Part shown: positions 27,237 through 36,102 of the stretch, piece by piece
Numbering within the stretch: position 1 is the first letter of the stretch
How the letters are laid out: each line of letters opens with the position of its first letter
Assembly: GCA_017509785.1 (NCBI GenBank)
Contig: JAFWOT010000009.1
Location: 1 to 64,000 of the forward strand
Reading direction: 5' to 3'
Length of the DNA stretch: 64,000 nucleotides
Origin: Clostridia bacterium
Lineage (GTDB): Bacteria; Bacillota; Clostridia; Christensenellales; CAG-138
The notes under the pieces: generated by a model
What the model was told of the DNA's origin: nothing
The model's database searches: none
The model's input: only the letters and a program-made list of their open reading frames with translations
Position numbers and translations under genes: made by a program

Positions 27237-27977
27237 TCATATCTTACGTCTGACGACTTTGTGCGCGATTACCCCGTCTATATAGTATTGGCGGGAATAC
27301 ATGACGGGCTCCCCTTCGAAGTCGTAATCGACCTCGTCCATGAAGAGCAGCGGAGTCCCGTCCGGCACTCCGAGGTGCCTCGAGACGGCTCCCGCCGCAA
27401 GGTAGGGGCGGATCTCCGTCACGTCGAGATAGGCGTCCTTCCCGCAGTAATCCGCAAGGAAGGCAAATATGGGCTTTTCAAGCTCGGCGGCGGTGAAATC
27501 CCCGCGCCGAATGAGGCGCTTGGGGATGAAATCCTCGCAGTATATGACGGGCTTCGAGCCGTCCAGCACCACGCGCGAGACGAAGAGCATCTCGCCCGTG
27601 CGCTCCAGACCGAGCTTCTCCGCAGCGTGAGCGGAAAGCACGCTGCCCGCCTTGACCAGCCTCTCGGAAGGCTCCCCTCCCGAACGGCGGACCATGTCCA
27701 TGAATTCGATCTCAAGATCCATCCTGACGGGCACGTTCAGCACGTGGCGGTTGATTATCGTCCCCACGCCCTGGCGGCGGCTTATGAAGCCCTCGCGCTC
27801 CAGCTCCGCGAGCGAATCGCGCAGCTGCGTGCGGCTGATACCGAGATCCACCGCAAGCTGCGATTCCCTCGGCAGCCTGTCAACGCCCGAAAAAGCGCCG
27901 TAACGCATCTCGTGAAGGAGCAGCTCCTGAATGTTGGAAAGCTCCGCCTTATTCGGTTTTTCGGGGTTCCGATCCAA
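27237..27977 (-). CDS. GntR/HutC-family regulator with UTRA domain
   Basis: A 246-residue regulator. The start is placed at the TTG at 27977, six bases after GGAGGAG; a longer TTG start at 28040 lacks a ribosome site. A winged helix at about 15-75 ([29 protein letters not shown] in outline) is followed by a UTRA effector domain (about 95-240). UTRA domains bind small metabolites. The operon with guaB suggests a purine-related signal, which is inference. A perfect palindrome just after its promoter suggests autorepression. Confidence 0.85.
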   Translation of the reverse strand: MDRNPEKPNKAELSNIQELLLHEMRYGAFSGVDRLPRESQLAVDLGISRTQLRDSLAELEREGFISRRQGVGTIINRHVLNVPVRMDLEIEFMDMVRRSGGEPSERLVKAGSVLSAHAAEKLGLERTGEMLFVSRVVLDGSKPVIYCEDFIPKRLIRRGDFTAAELEKPIFAFLADYCGKDAYLDVTEIRPYLAAGAVSRHLGVPDGTPLLFMDEVDYDFEGEPVMYSRQYYIDGVIAHKVVRRKI

Positions 27978-28038
27978 GGGCTCCTCCTCGCCGCGGCGCG
28001 CCTCCCGGCGCCCCGTGCCGCAAATGGCTATACTCCTC

Positions 28039-28053
28039 AAAGGTAGTACCTTT
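28039..28053. promoter_or_regulatory. Palindromic operator at the GntR-guaB promoter
   Basis: AAAGGTA-G-TACCTTT is a perfect 7+7 palindrome. Its centre is about seven bases downstream of the predicted transcription start, where a bound repressor would block the promoter at 28060-28088. GntR/HutC operators have this size and symmetry. Confidence 0.7.
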
Positions 28054-28059
28054 CACAAA

Positions 28060-28088
28060 ATCATACCATCAAAGCCCCGGGTTGTAAA
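28060..28088 (-). promoter_or_regulatory. Promoter of the GntR-guaB operon
   Basis: Read leftward: TTTACA (28083-28088), 17 bases, TATGAT (28060-28065). Confidence 0.75.
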
Positions 28089-28178
28089 GGGGAAAAGGAG
28101 CATATATTTTCGCCCGTCGGGGAGAAAACGAAAAGCGCGGCCGCGGCCGCGCCCGCACCTTTCGTTTCTCATTTGCGA

Positions 28179-28207
28179 TTGACACCCGTCCCGATCGGGC
28201 ATATAAT
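28179..28207 (+). promoter_or_regulatory. Promoter of the LRR-dockerin gene
   Basis: Consensus TTGACA (28179-28184), 17 bases, TATAAT (28202-28207), 30 bases before the ATG. Confidence 0.85.
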
Positions 28208-28236
28208 AAGGTGAGTTTTTTTACGGAGGTCTCTTG

Positions 28237-29544
28237 ATGAAAACTATCGTAAGGACGGCGGCGCTCGTACTCTGCGCCGTGCTGTTCGCGGCGGCGCTTC
28301 CCGCGCTTGCCCTCGGCACATTCGATTACAACGCGCACGACGCTGCCAAGCTCCGCGCTTTTTTCGCGCAGCAGGGCAATTCCCCCTACACGAACGGGCA
28401 GGCCGTCAACGGCAGCTCCTATGATATAGACGATCCCTCCACGTGGTCCTCCTGTACGTGGACCTCCGCCGGAAGGCTGCAGACCATCACTTTCGAGAAC
28501 CGCGGCTGGCAGGTCGTGGGAGATCTCGATCTTTCCGGATGCACGGGGCTGACGACGCTCACCGGCACCGATTGCTATCTCGAATCGGCGGATGTTTCGG
28601 GCTGTACGGCGCTGACCCTCGCCAACCTCACCGGCAACAGGATCACCTCTCTCAACGTCGAAAACACGCCGAATCTCGACCTCCTCTGGTTCAAGCAGAA
28701 CGAGCTCGCCTCCTTTGACGTGACCGGCTGCTCAAAGCTCCGCAGCCTCGACTGCTCCTACAATCAGCTCACCTCGGTCGATATCTCCCATAACCCGATG
28801 CTGCAGGTATTCCGCTGCACCAACAATCAACTCACGGAGATCGACCTTTCCCATTGCCCTGCCCTGACGGAGGTCAATCTGAAGACCAATTTCCTGACGG
28901 AGCTCGATATCTCGATGCTGACCGGCCTCACCAAATTCGCCTGCTTCAACAACCGCCTCTCCTCACTGGACGTTTCCGTATTGAACGGCGGCCAAAGCTA
29001 TATCGTCGACGCCGTCGGCAACGGATGGATTGGCATGCGCTTCTACGATCTCGGCACGAGCGTCCGCTTCACCACCTCCAGCAACCCAGCGGAGGGCGAG
29101 AGCCTCATCGGCTGGTATTCCGGCACGACCGCCGTCACCACCGAAGCCAACTGCCCCGTCACTTTCGGCGAGGGCGCGGAGCACCTGACCGCGCATTTCA
29201 CCGCGCCGGATCCCACTCCGACGCCTACGCCTACGCCGACTCCGACTCCGACTCCGACTCCCACTCCTACGCCGACTCCGACGCCGACGCCGACTCCGAC
29301 TCCCACGCCGACGCCGACTCCAACGCCGACTCCGACTCCGACTGCCACACCCTCATACCTGCTCGGCGACGTCGACCACGGCGGCACGGTCAACACGATA
29401 GACGCGCTGCTCATGCTGCGCTATTCCATGACTCTGATCGGCGGGAACGACCTGTACCTTGACGTCGCGGACGTCAATTTCGACGGCGCGTACAATACCC
29501 TGGACGCTCTCGTTATACTGCGCTCGTACATGGGCCTTTTATGA
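28237..29544 (+). CDS. Secreted leucine-rich-repeat protein with type I dockerin
   Basis: A 435-residue protein. The start at 28237 has GGAGG seven bases upstream; a TTG one codon earlier is less likely. A signal peptide (1-26) ends ALPALALG. About eight leucine-rich repeats of the [15 protein letters not shown] type follow (about 85-255), then a small beta domain, a Pro-Thr linker of about 22 PT pairs (about 328-370) and a type I dockerin (about 377-435) with two Ca-binding loops ([15 protein letters not shown] and [15 protein letters not shown]). Dockerins plug into cohesins of a scaffoldin; no scaffoldin is present here. The last four bases (ATGA) overlap rsmF. Confidence 0.88.
   Translation: MKTIVRTAALVLCAVLFAAALPALALGTFDYNAHDAAKLRAFFAQQGNSPYTNGQAVNGSSYDIDDPSTWSSCTWTSAGRLQTITFENRGWQVVGDLDLSGCTGLTTLTGTDCYLESADVSGCTALTLANLTGNRITSLNVENTPNLDLLWFKQNELASFDVTGCSKLRSLDCSYNQLTSVDISHNPMLQVFRCTNNQLTEIDLSHCPALTEVNLKTNFLTELDISMLTGLTKFACFNNRLSSLDVSVLNGGQSYIVDAVGNGWIGMRFYDLGTSVRFTTSSNPAEGESLIGWYSGTTAVTTEANCPVTFGEGAEHLTAHFTAPDPTPTPTPTPTPTPTPTPTPTPTPTPTPTPTPTPTPTPTPTPTPTATPSYLLGDVDHGGTVNTIDALLMLRYSMTLIGGNDLYLDVADVNFDGAYNTLDALVILRSYMGLL
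29213..29348 (+). repeat. Pro-Thr codon tandem repeat
   Basis: An uninterrupted run of ACT/ACG/ACC-CC[G/T] codons encodes the (PT)n linker of the dockerin protein. Units of 6 and 12 bases recur, so the tract can change length by slippage without loss of frame. Confidence 0.85.
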
Positions 29545-30872
29545 GACAGCTTCCCGAAAAATTCACCGCGAGGATGCGGCGTGAGCTCGGCGATGAGTTC
29601 CCCGCTTTCCTCGCCTCGTACGAGGAGCCCCCGAAGAGGGGGCTTCGCGTAAACACGCTGAAAAACGAGCCGGAGGAATTCCTGCGGGTCAGCCCCTGGG
29701 CGCTTGAGCCGACGGGTCTGCTCGAAGAGGGCTTCGTCGTGAAGGGAGGCGAGGGCTTCGGCCGCCACCCGTATCACGCGGCGGGCCTCTTCTATATGCA
29801 GGAGCCGAGCGCCATGAGCGCGGTCGCCGCCGCTCCCGTTGACGAAAGCGGCCTCAGGGTGCTCGATCTGTGCGCCGCTCCCGGCGGCAAGACCGGCGGG
29901 GTCGCGGCCCGGATGCGAGGCGAAGGCATGCTTATCGCCAACGAGATAGTCCCCAAGAGGGCGCGCCTCTTAGCGCAGAATGTCGAGCGCCTCGGCATAA
30001 CGAACGCCGCCGTCATCTGCGAGCGGCCGGACTCCATAGCAAGAGCGCTTCCGGAGTTCTTCGATATCGTAATGGTGGACGCCCCCTGCTCCGGCGAGGG
30101 GATGTTCCGCAAGGATGAGACGGCGGTCATGGAATGGTCGCCCGAGCACGTCGCCGCCTGCGCAGAGAGGCAGAAGCTCATACTGCAAAGCGCCGCCGAA
30201 TGCGTCCGCCCCGGAGGCTGCATAGTGTATTCGACCTGCACCTTCTCGCGTGAAGAGAACGAGGGAGTGATAGAGGATCTCCTTGTCGGGCATGAAGACT
30301 TTTCCGCGGAGCATATGGAACGGCTCTATCCACACACCTCCTGCGGGGAGGGGCATTTCGTCTGCCGGCTGAGAAGGAGCGGTCATCCCGGCGGGAGAGA
30401 ACGATACAAAAAGTTCCCCGCCCGGTGCGACGCCGCTTCGTTCAAGCTGTTCTCGGAATTCCTCGGCTCGACGTTTGAAAACGATCTTATCGAACCCCAC
30501 AGCGGGCGCTTCCATGAGCGCGGCGGCGTTTTGAGGCTGATCCCGACCGGCCTGCCCGAAGCGGTGCTCGGCCTGCACCCCGTTGCATGCGGCGTGGAGC
30601 TCGGCGAGCTGAAAAAGGGGCGGTTCGAGCCCGCGCACACTTTCTGCATGGCGGCGCTCGGGCAAAAGTTCCGGCACATGCTCGAATATGAACCCGGCGA
30701 CAGGCGGCTTGCCGCTTTCCTCGCGGGCAACACGATCCCATGTCCCGAGGATTGGCGCGGCTGGTGCACCGTCTGCGTCAAGGCGGGGGAGCGCTCGTAT
30801 CCCGTCGGCCTCGGCAAGGCGGTGGACGGCGTAATGAAGAACCATATACCCAAGGGGCTCTATATCAACTGA
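29541..30872 (+). CDS. rsmF: rRNA (cytosine-C5) methyltransferase, RsmF-like
   Basis: A 443-residue NOL1/NOP2/Sun-family m5C rRNA methyltransferase. The SAM site CAAPGGKT is at about 111-118, the proline-cysteine motif [13 protein letters not shown] at about 178 and the catalytic STCTF at about 233. The C-terminal third is the RsmF-type RNA-binding extension. The ATG overlaps the stop of the dockerin gene by four bases, so its translation depends on a secreted protein gene. rsmA follows one base after the stop. Confidence 0.88.
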   Translation: MRQLPEKFTARMRRELGDEFPAFLASYEEPPKRGLRVNTLKNEPEEFLRVSPWALEPTGLLEEGFVVKGGEGFGRHPYHAAGLFYMQEPSAMSAVAAAPVDESGLRVLDLCAAPGGKTGGVAARMRGEGMLIANEIVPKRARLLAQNVERLGITNAAVICERPDSIARALPEFFDIVMVDAPCSGEGMFRKDETAVMEWSPEHVAACAERQKLILQSAAECVRPGGCIVYSTCTFSREENEGVIEDLLVGHEDFSAEHMERLYPHTSCGEGHFVCRLRRSGHPGGRERYKKFPARCDAASFKLFSEFLGSTFENDLIEPHSGRFHERGGVLRLIPTGLPEAVLGLHPVACGVELGELKKGRFEPAHTFCMAALGQKFRHMLEYEPGDRRLAAFLAGNTIPCPEDWRGWCTVCVKAGERSYPVGLGKAVDGVMKNHIPKGLYIN

Positions 30873-30873
30873 A

Positions 30874-31674
30874 ATGAAATCATCCCGCGATCTTATAGCC
30901 GAATACTCTCTTACCCCGAACAAAGCGCTCGGGCAGAACTTTTTGACCGACGCTTCGGCCATCGAGCGTATCGTCTCCGCCGCCGCGGAGCCGGGTCTCT
31001 CCGTATTGGAGATAGGCCCCGGCCTCGGCGCGCTGACGTTCCCGCTCGCGGAAGCCGTAAAAAAGCTCGTCTGCGTCGAACTCGATTCCGCGCTCTGCGG
31101 GATACTCGAAAGGGAGCTCCCCGTAAACGCCTCCGTGATAAACGCGGATTTTCTGAAGACGGATATCGGTAAAATCTCGGAAGAGCTCGGCGGCGGGGAG
31201 ATAGTCGCCGTCGGGAACCTGCCCTATTATATAACGAGCGATATCGCAATGAAGCTCGCGAGCTCGCCTGTCGGGATACGCCGCATGGTCCTCATGATGC
31301 AGCGTGAGGCGGCCGCCCGCTTTACCGCGCAGCCGGGGGACAGGAACTACGTCCCGCTCACGGTGCTGTCAAGGCTGAGGTTCCGCGTGAGCGTGCTCGC
31401 GGAGCTCTCGCCCGCATCATACTTCCCTCAGCCGGAGGTATCGTCAACGGTGCTGGTGTTCGATGCTTTGGGCTCGAAGCTCCCCGCGGATCTGCCGCGC
31501 TTCCTCAAGGCCGCATTCTCGATGCGGCGCAAGACGCTCATCAACAATCTCGCCGCGCTCGGATACGGGAAGGAGGAAACGGCGGCGAAGCTGAAGAGCC
31601 TCGGGTTCGATCCCTCCGTCCGCGCGGAGGCTCTCTCCCCGGAGGAGCTGCTGAGCCTTGCCGAAGCCCTGTAA
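30874..31674 (+). CDS. rsmA: 16S rRNA adenine dimethyltransferase RsmA/KsgA
   Basis: A 266-residue enzyme that dimethylates two adenines in the 3' hairpin of 16S rRNA. Signatures are NKALGQNFL (about 17-25), EIGPGLGALT (about 46-55) and the catalytic NLPYYI (about 112-117). The start lies two bases after the rsmF stop; the ribosome site AAGGGG lies within rsmF. KsgA loss is known to cause kasugamycin resistance. Confidence 0.93.
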   Translation: MKSSRDLIAEYSLTPNKALGQNFLTDASAIERIVSAAAEPGLSVLEIGPGLGALTFPLAEAVKKLVCVELDSALCGILERELPVNASVINADFLKTDIGKISEELGGGEIVAVGNLPYYITSDIAMKLASSPVGIRRMVLMMQREAAARFTAQPGDRNYVPLTVLSRLRFRVSVLAELSPASYFPQPEVSSTVLVFDALGSKLPADLPRFLKAAFSMRRKTLINNLAALGYGKEETAAKLKSLGFDPSVRAEALSPEELLSLAEAL

Positions 31675-31683
31675 CGCGAACCG

Positions 31684-31715
31684 AAAAACGCCCCGACCGA
31701 ATGGCCGGGGCGTTG
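31684..31715. terminator. Convergent terminator between rsmA and rpsR
   Basis: AACGCCCCG and CGGGGCGTT pair around ACCGAATGGC. Read leftward the stem is followed by TTTTTCGG, so it best serves the rpsF-ssb-rpsR operon. Confidence 0.8.
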
Positions 31716-31740
31716 TCAACATCATATTCGGGTGAGTGCT

Positions 31741-31983
31741 TTATTCCGCGACGTAGGGCAGAAGAGCTGCCTGGCGGGCGGTCTTGATGGCCTTTGCAAG
31801 CGTCCTCTGATGCTGTGCGCAGACGCCGCTCATACGGCGGGGCATGATCTTGCCGCGCTCGGTGATGAACTTGCGGAGACGTGCGGTATCCTTATAATCG
31901 ATATGATCGACGTGATCCACACAGAACTGGCAAACCTTGCGCCTGGACTTCTTGGGGCGGGGCCTCATTTTGCGTTCTTCCAT
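31741..31983 (-). CDS. rpsR: Ribosomal protein bS18
   Basis: An 80-residue protein with AAGGAG before the ATG. Conserved [22 protein letters not shown] and [12 protein letters not shown] are present. The Cys residues suggest a zinc-binding (C+) form: C-x-x-C near residue 18 plus C54/H57. It binds bS6 on 16S rRNA. Last gene of rpsF-ssb-rpsR. Confidence 0.96.
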   Translation of the reverse strand: MEERKMRPRPKKSRRKVCQFCVDHVDHIDYKDTARLRKFITERGKIMPRRMSGVCAQHQRTLAKAIKTARQAALLPYVAE

Positions 31984-32004
31984 GAGATTACTCCTTTCTC
32001 TATA

Positions 32005-32499
32005 TCAGAATGGCAGATCGGAATCGGTTATCTCGGTGAAACCGCCCGCGATGTCGCCGAAGGCGGTGCCGTTCATGTTGTCGGGATGCTGAGCGGCGGG
32101 CTCGTTGTTCCAGCCGGAGTTCTGATGCTTCTCGGTGTAGCCGCCGGAGCTCTGACGGTTCCCCTCCTGGGGATAGCCGGAGCCTTCCATGCGGGGGCTC
32201 AGGAACTCGACCTCGTCAGCCGTTACCTCGAGAGAGGCGCGGAGTGTGCCGTCCTTGCCCTCGTAAGCGCGGGCTGTTACCTCGCCGATGACGCATACCT
32301 TGCGGCCCTTGGAAAGATAGCGGCTGCAGGTCTCGCCAAGCTGCCTCCACGCCGCAACGCGGAAGAAATCGGTCTGGCGATCCTCCTTATTGCCCCTGCG
32401 GTTCACCGCGACGGTGAAGGTGCAGACGCTGACGCCGGAGGGTATCGTGCGAAGCTCGGGATCCGCTGTGAGATTTCCGATTATTGTAAGCTTATTCAT
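32005..32499 (-). CDS. ssb: Single-stranded DNA-binding protein
   Basis: A 164-residue SSB with an N-terminal OB fold (about 1-108; IGNLTADPELR, FTVAVNR, FFRVAAW), a disordered Gly/Gln/Asn-rich linker and the acidic tip DSDLPF that recruits partner proteins. It lies between rpsF and rpsR in the classic order. The ribosome site AAAGGAA precedes the ATG. Confidence 0.95.
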   Translation of the reverse strand: MNKLTIIGNLTADPELRTIPSGVSVCTFTVAVNRRGNKEDRQTDFFRVAAWRQLGETCSRYLSKGRKVCVIGEVTARAYEGKDGTLRASLEVTADEVEFLSPRMEGSGYPQEGNRQSSGGYTEKHQNSGWNNEPAAQHPDNMNGTAFGDIAGGFTEITDSDLPF

Positions 32500-32536
32500 T
32501 ACGGTTCCTTTCTAAAAGACGGGTGAGGAAGGGCGT

Positions 32537-32824
32537 TTACGCCTCCCTGCGCTCAACGACATAACGCATGATTCGCTCGTCATTCTTAAGGTTACGCTGC
32601 AGCTCGGCGGGGACGGAACCCTCGCTCTCGAAGAGCACAAGCACGTAGTAACCCTCGGTCTTGTAGTTGATGGGGTACGCAAGACGACGCTTGCCCCACT
32701 CATCGACCTTTTCGATCTCACCGCCGTTGTCGGTGATGACCTTCGAGAACTTCTCGATGACGGACTTGATCTCCTCATCGGTCAGCTCTGCGTTGATGAC
32801 GTACAGATTCTCATACTTATTCAC
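32537..32824 (-). CDS. rpsF: Ribosomal protein bS6
   Basis: A 95-residue protein. The GTG at 32824 is chosen because AAGGAGG ends eight bases upstream; the GTG three codons earlier lies inside that site. It begins MNKYENLYVINAEL. WGKRRLAYPI and EGYYVL are typical of bS6. With bS18 it binds the 16S central domain. First gene of the operon. Confidence 0.95.
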   Translation of the reverse strand: MNKYENLYVINAELTDEEIKSVIEKFSKVITDNGGEIEKVDEWGKRRLAYPINYKTEGYYVLVLFESEGSVPAELQRNLKNDERIMRYVVERREA

Positions 32825-32835
32825 TGTTTTCACCT

Positions 32836-32885
32836 CCTTGTGGACTGATGACCCCCTTCAAAGAGGGGGTAAGTATGGTGTTGAC
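32836..32885 (-). promoter_or_regulatory. rpsF leader hairpin
   Basis: Between the promoter and the ribosome site, ACCCCCTC and GAGGGGGT form a stem around a short TTTGAA-type loop (about 32848-32871). In many bacteria bS6:bS18 binds a leader stem-loop here to repress the operon. Position fits; the conserved CCG bulge motif was not confirmed. Confidence 0.45.
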
Positions 32886-32890
32886 AGTGC

Positions 32891-32919
32891 ATTATAACAC
32901 AGCTTTTTGCGGGAAACAA
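32891..32919 (-). promoter_or_regulatory. Promoter of rpsF-ssb-rpsR
   Basis: Read leftward: TTGTTT (32914-32919), 17 bases, TATAAT (32891-32896). Confidence 0.75.
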
Positions 32920-32956
32920 GGGGCAAAATGCCCGTATTTACAGTATATTTTGAAGA

Positions 32957-33007
32957 AGTGAATTCCCAAAGTAACTTCCACAGTGGAAGTTACTTTGGGA
33001 ATTCACT
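32957..33007. repeat. 51-base perfect palindrome
   Basis: Two 25-base arms are exact reverse complements around a single central A at 32982. The left arm begins AGTGAATTCCC and ends CTTCCAC. It lies between the divergent rpsF and hutD promoters, with no T-run on either side. It would extrude as an almost loop-free cruciform, or could be a miniature element or a dimeric binding site. Confidence 0.85.
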
Positions 33008-33045
33008 CGGCGGTCATGCTTGACGGCCGGCTGATAGGGCCCCGT

Positions 33046-33073
33046 TTGCTTTTTTTCTTCGGCGTGGTATAAT
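33046..33073 (+). promoter_or_regulatory. Promoter of the HutD-family gene
   Basis: -35 TTGCTT (33046-33051), 16 bases, -10 TATAAT (33068-33073). An alternative -35 further upstream is also possible. Confidence 0.6.
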
Positions 33074-33100
33074 CAACAAAAACCAACGGAGGCTTTTTGA

Positions 33101-33661
33101 ATGTCCGAGATATGCATTATTCCGAAGGGATCCTTTAAGACGACCTCGTGGTCCGGCGGGACGACGACGGAGCTTTTGATACTGCCCGAGGGCGCCTCCT
33201 ATGCCGAACGCAGGTTTGAGGCCCGCATCAGCACGGCAAGCGTCGATATCGACGAATCGGTATTCACGCCCCTTCCCGGCGTTACGCGGTTCCTCACGCC
33301 GCTCTGCGCGGGGTTCGATCTTACCGTTAACGGCGAAAGCGTTTCGCTCCCGTTTGGTGAGGTGCTGGAATTTTCCGGCGACGACGCGGTCGCCTGCCGC
33401 GGCCGCGGGCGCGATCTCAACCTCATGCTGAAGGGCGTCGGCGGCAGTATGGAGATCGTCTCCGGCGCGTTTACCGTGGGGGAGGGGCTCCGCGCCTTCG
33501 TGTACGCCCCTTCGCAGACCGTCGTTTCCTTCTGCAGGGAGGGGCTCTCCTGCTCGAGCGCCCTCATGATGGCGGGTGATTTTGCCGAGCTCTCCGCGGG
33601 AGACCTGTCCGCTTCCGGACCGCTCGTGCTCTTTTTGATAGAAACCGCCGCGGGGTGTTGA
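33101..33661 (+). CDS. HutD/Ves-family cupin protein
   Basis: A 186-residue HutD-like protein with the family N-terminus KTTSWSGGTTTELLI, RISTASV and FLTPLCAGFDLTVNG. GGAGG precedes the ATG. HutD proteins are bicupin-like, of uncertain role, often linked to histidine use, but no hut genes are nearby. The end of the gene contains the promoter of the next gene. Confidence 0.82.
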   Translation: MSEICIIPKGSFKTTSWSGGTTTELLILPEGASYAERRFEARISTASVDIDESVFTPLPGVTRFLTPLCAGFDLTVNGESVSLPFGEVLEFSGDDAVACRGRGRDLNLMLKGVGGSMEIVSGAFTVGEGLRAFVYAPSQTVVSFCREGLSCSSALMMAGDFAELSAGDLSASGPLVLFLIETAAGC

Positions 33662-33686
33662 CAAACGCCGAAGAAAAGTATATAAT
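33658..33686 (+). promoter_or_regulatory. Promoter of the cytidylate-kinase-like gene
   Basis: TTGACA (33658-33663) overlaps the hutD stop codon; after 17 bases comes TATAAT (33681-33686). Confidence 0.8.
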
Positions 33687-33720
33687 AAGGCATCGGATAG
33701 TAAAAAGGGAGGCGTATACC

Positions 33721-34323
33721 ATGAAACGCGTAATAACCATAAGCCGTCAGTTCGGCTCCGCAGGAAGGACCATCGCCAAGGCCGTCGCCGAAAAGCTCGG
33801 CTATGCGTACTACGATAAGGAGCTCATAAAAAAGGTTGAGGAAAAGACCGGCTTCTCCCCCGAATACATCGAGGAACACGGCGAGTACGCTCCTTCGAAG
33901 AGCTTCTTCGCGCTGGCTTCCTCCTATATCGGAGCGCCCCGCGTGATGGGCGGCATGAGCGCATACGATTACCTCTGGGTCGTGCAGAGGAACGCCATTC
34001 TCGAGATCGTCGAGAAGGAGCCCTGCGTCATTGTCGGGCGCTGCGCCGACTTCATATTAAAGGACAGGAAGGACGCGCTCCACGTTTTCATCCACGCTCC
34101 CATGGAGGCGAGGGCGAAGAGGATCGTCCGCCTCTACGGCGAGAGCGAGAAGAAGCCCGAGGATCGCCTGAAGGATAAGGACTCGAAGCGCGCCATCAAC
34201 TACAAGCACTTCACCGGCGGCACCTGGGGCGACAGCAACAACTACGACCTCTGCCTCAACAGCGAGACCATCGGCATCGACAAATGCGTCGAGCTGATAA
34301 CCGAGCTGGCGAAGCTCGACTGA
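33721..34323 (+). CDS. Cytidylate kinase-like protein
   Basis: A 200-residue P-loop protein with GGGAGG before the ATG; a longer reading runs through the promoter. The N-terminus has ISRQFGSAGRTIAKAVAEKL, the variant P-loop of the cytidylate-kinase-like family common in Clostridia, and CVIVGRCADFIL is the second conserved block. Nucleotide kinase activity is plausible but the substrate is not established. It is distinct from true Cmk, which is fused to or next to other genes in most Clostridia. Confidence 0.8.
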   Translation: MKRVITISRQFGSAGRTIAKAVAEKLGYAYYDKELIKKVEEKTGFSPEYIEEHGEYAPSKSFFALASSYIGAPRVMGGMSAYDYLWVVQRNAILEIVEKEPCVIVGRCADFILKDRKDALHVFIHAPMEARAKRIVRLYGESEKKPEDRLKDKDSKRAINYKHFTGGTWGDSNNYDLCLNSETIGIDKCVELITELAKLD

Positions 34324-34329
34324 CGCAAT

Positions 34330-35586
34330 ATGAACTGCCCGGGCTGCGGGCGTGCGATAACGCCCGAAAGAGACGAAGCATACTGCCCTTACTGCGGCTC
34401 CGCCATCGGCGGCAGGCGCGTGAGGGGCTGGTTCAGGGCGGCTGTTCTCGGCCTCGTTACGATGATACTCGTTTCGGGGCTTCTTTTCGGCGTCGGAGCG
34501 CTTGCCGCAAAATACGTCGGCAGGGCGGGATCGGTCTCCGGCGAGGTGAGCCGCGTCTCCCTGTCTCTTGCGGAGCATGAGGGCCTCCTTTACCCCGGCG
34601 ATACCGCGAAGCTCGCGATGGAGTTCTACCCCGAGGTTCGCCGCGCGCCGGAGCTTTCGTGGAGCTCCTCGGATGAATCCGTCGCCGTGATAGACGAGAC
34701 GGGTCTCGTCAGCATACTCTCCGAGGGCGAGGCGGAGATAACCGTCGTCCTCTCGAACGGGGTCAGCGCAAGCCTCCCCGTGAAGGCGCAGAAAAAGCCC
34801 GAACTGCTCACACTCGGAGAGACCGGGCTCATTATCAAAAAGGGCGAAACGCGCGTGCTCGAGGCGGTCGCCGCGCCGAGCGGCTCCGCTTACGGCAGCA
34901 TCGAATGGAAGAGCTCCAATACGAAGGTACTCACGGTCGACGGCAACGGCATTATAAAGGGCGTCTCCCGCGGGCGGGCGCGCGTCACGGCAAAGCTCGA
35001 CTGCGGCGTCGAGGCGGAGACGGAGGTGTTCGTCTACGAATACGGGTTCGACGTGCTTGCCGATCTCATAGCCTCCACCGGCGAATTCGACAGCGAAGCC
35101 GAGTGCTTCTTCCGCGTGCTCGATCACGAGCAGGAGACCAACGAGGACGGCCTCCTCATCCACCGCTATACCGAGCTCATCTATTTCCCGGATGAGGACG
35201 CGATATCCGTCTGCTGCGATATCTACGACGACGACGTCACCATGTATTATGAGACCTGCGCCGATATCTACCGCGACGAGCGCTACAACGCATACATATC
35301 CTTCCAATGTGCGATGGATACCGCCGGCCTCACCTCGCACATGACCCCGCTTTCCTCCGGCACATATATGGAGGCCGAGGGCGGGGGCGGGTTCTATCTG
35401 CCCAACTACACGCCCGGCTGCAGCGCGGTGTTCCATTGGTACGACGGGGACTCGACCTTCCGCGAGACGGCGCAGCAGATCTCCGATGAGATGCTCGGGT
35501 ATTCGATGCTGAAGCTGAAGGAGAAGTGGCCGGAGCTCGGTCTCCCCTTCACCTATGCCGAGATACTGAATCTCGACAGCCTATAA
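34330..35586 (+). CDS. Zinc-ribbon, membrane-anchored protein with two BIG2 domains
   Basis: A 418-residue protein. A cytoplasmic zinc ribbon (CPGC, CPYC; residues 3-23) is followed by one membrane helix (about 36-60). Then come two bacterial Ig-like group 2 domains (about 70-155 and 158-238; each with SW/EWxSS...VxxxG and GxAxIT/VT) and a unique C-terminal domain (about 240-418) with four cysteines. The layout places a metal ribbon inside the cell and adhesin-like domains outside. Function unknown. Six bases separate it from the kinase-like gene, so they are co-transcribed. Confidence 0.78.
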   Translation: MNCPGCGRAITPERDEAYCPYCGSAIGGRRVRGWFRAAVLGLVTMILVSGLLFGVGALAAKYVGRAGSVSGEVSRVSLSLAEHEGLLYPGDTAKLAMEFYPEVRRAPELSWSSSDESVAVIDETGLVSILSEGEAEITVVLSNGVSASLPVKAQKKPELLTLGETGLIIKKGETRVLEAVAAPSGSAYGSIEWKSSNTKVLTVDGNGIIKGVSRGRARVTAKLDCGVEAETEVFVYEYGFDVLADLIASTGEFDSEAECFFRVLDHEQETNEDGLLIHRYTELIYFPDEDAISVCCDIYDDDVTMYYETCADIYRDERYNAYISFQCAMDTAGLTSHMTPLSSGTYMEAEGGGGFYLPNYTPGCSAVFHWYDGDSTFRETAQQISDEMLGYSMLKLKEKWPELGLPFTYAEILNLDSL

Positions 35587-35587
35587 A

Positions 35588-35614
35588 AAAACGGCGGGGG
35601 AGCCCTGCCGTTAA
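35588..35614. terminator. Convergent terminator
   Basis: AACGGCGGG and CCCTGCCGTT form a stem. Read leftward it is followed by TTTTTTT, and its other end overlaps the stop region of the glycosylase gene. Confidence 0.8.
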
Positions 35615-36102
35615 ATATCCAATATCACACGCCATGCCTCGACGAGCCCGCCGAGGCTTTTTTGCGCGTTGGCGGGGGATGTGGAGGGCAGGCACTCCGC
35701 GTGCACGTTCGTCAGCGGGAACACGTACTTTTCGTAGCAGGCGTGAGAGGCCTTCCCGTTGCAGAACACGCGCCGTATCGGGTACTTTGCGAAGAGCCCC
35801 GCAATATCGTTCGGGACGGCGTCCCGGATGGATGCGTCGGATGAGCCGACTATCGTGCACGAGGCTATGCTGTCCCACAGGGCGATCCGATGCTCCGAAA
35901 GAAAGCGCCGCTTCCCCTCGATATCGGGGGGAACGGCGCATCCGTAAAGGCATTCAAGCACCTTCCAGAACCGGTTGCGCGCGTGCCCGTAGTAGAACCC
36001 CGCCTCGCGGGAGGCGGCGGAAGGGAACGAACCGAGTATCAGCACGCGTGAATCCTCATCGCATACCGGTGGGAAGGGGTGGATATGCTCCTCTCTCTTC
36101 AT
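35611..36102 (-). CDS. DNA-deoxyinosine (hypoxanthine) glycosylase, UDG family 6
   Basis: A 163-residue uracil-DNA-glycosylase-fold enzyme with ILGSFPS (about 23), GFYYGHARNRFW (about 35-46), CNGKA (about 113) and LPSTSPANA (about 137), the family 6 HDG pattern. The family removes hypoxanthine from deaminated adenine in DNA. Its ATG overlaps the stop of the upstream dockerin gene by four bases. Confidence 0.85.
   Translation of the reverse strand: MKREEHIHPFPPVCDEDSRVLILGSFPSAASREAGFYYGHARNRFWKVLECLYGCAVPPDIEGKRRFLSEHRIALWDSIASCTIVGSSDASIRDAVPNDIAGLFAKYPIRRVFCNGKASHACYEKYVFPLTNVHAECLPSTSPANAQKSLGGLVEAWRVILDI

Noticed and set aside
29043..29414. Antisense frame with a (VG)n run
   Set aside because: It is the complement of the Pro-Thr codon repeat.
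32957..33007. Bidirectional terminator
   Set aside because: No T-run on either side and almost no loop; both neighbouring genes start here rather than end.
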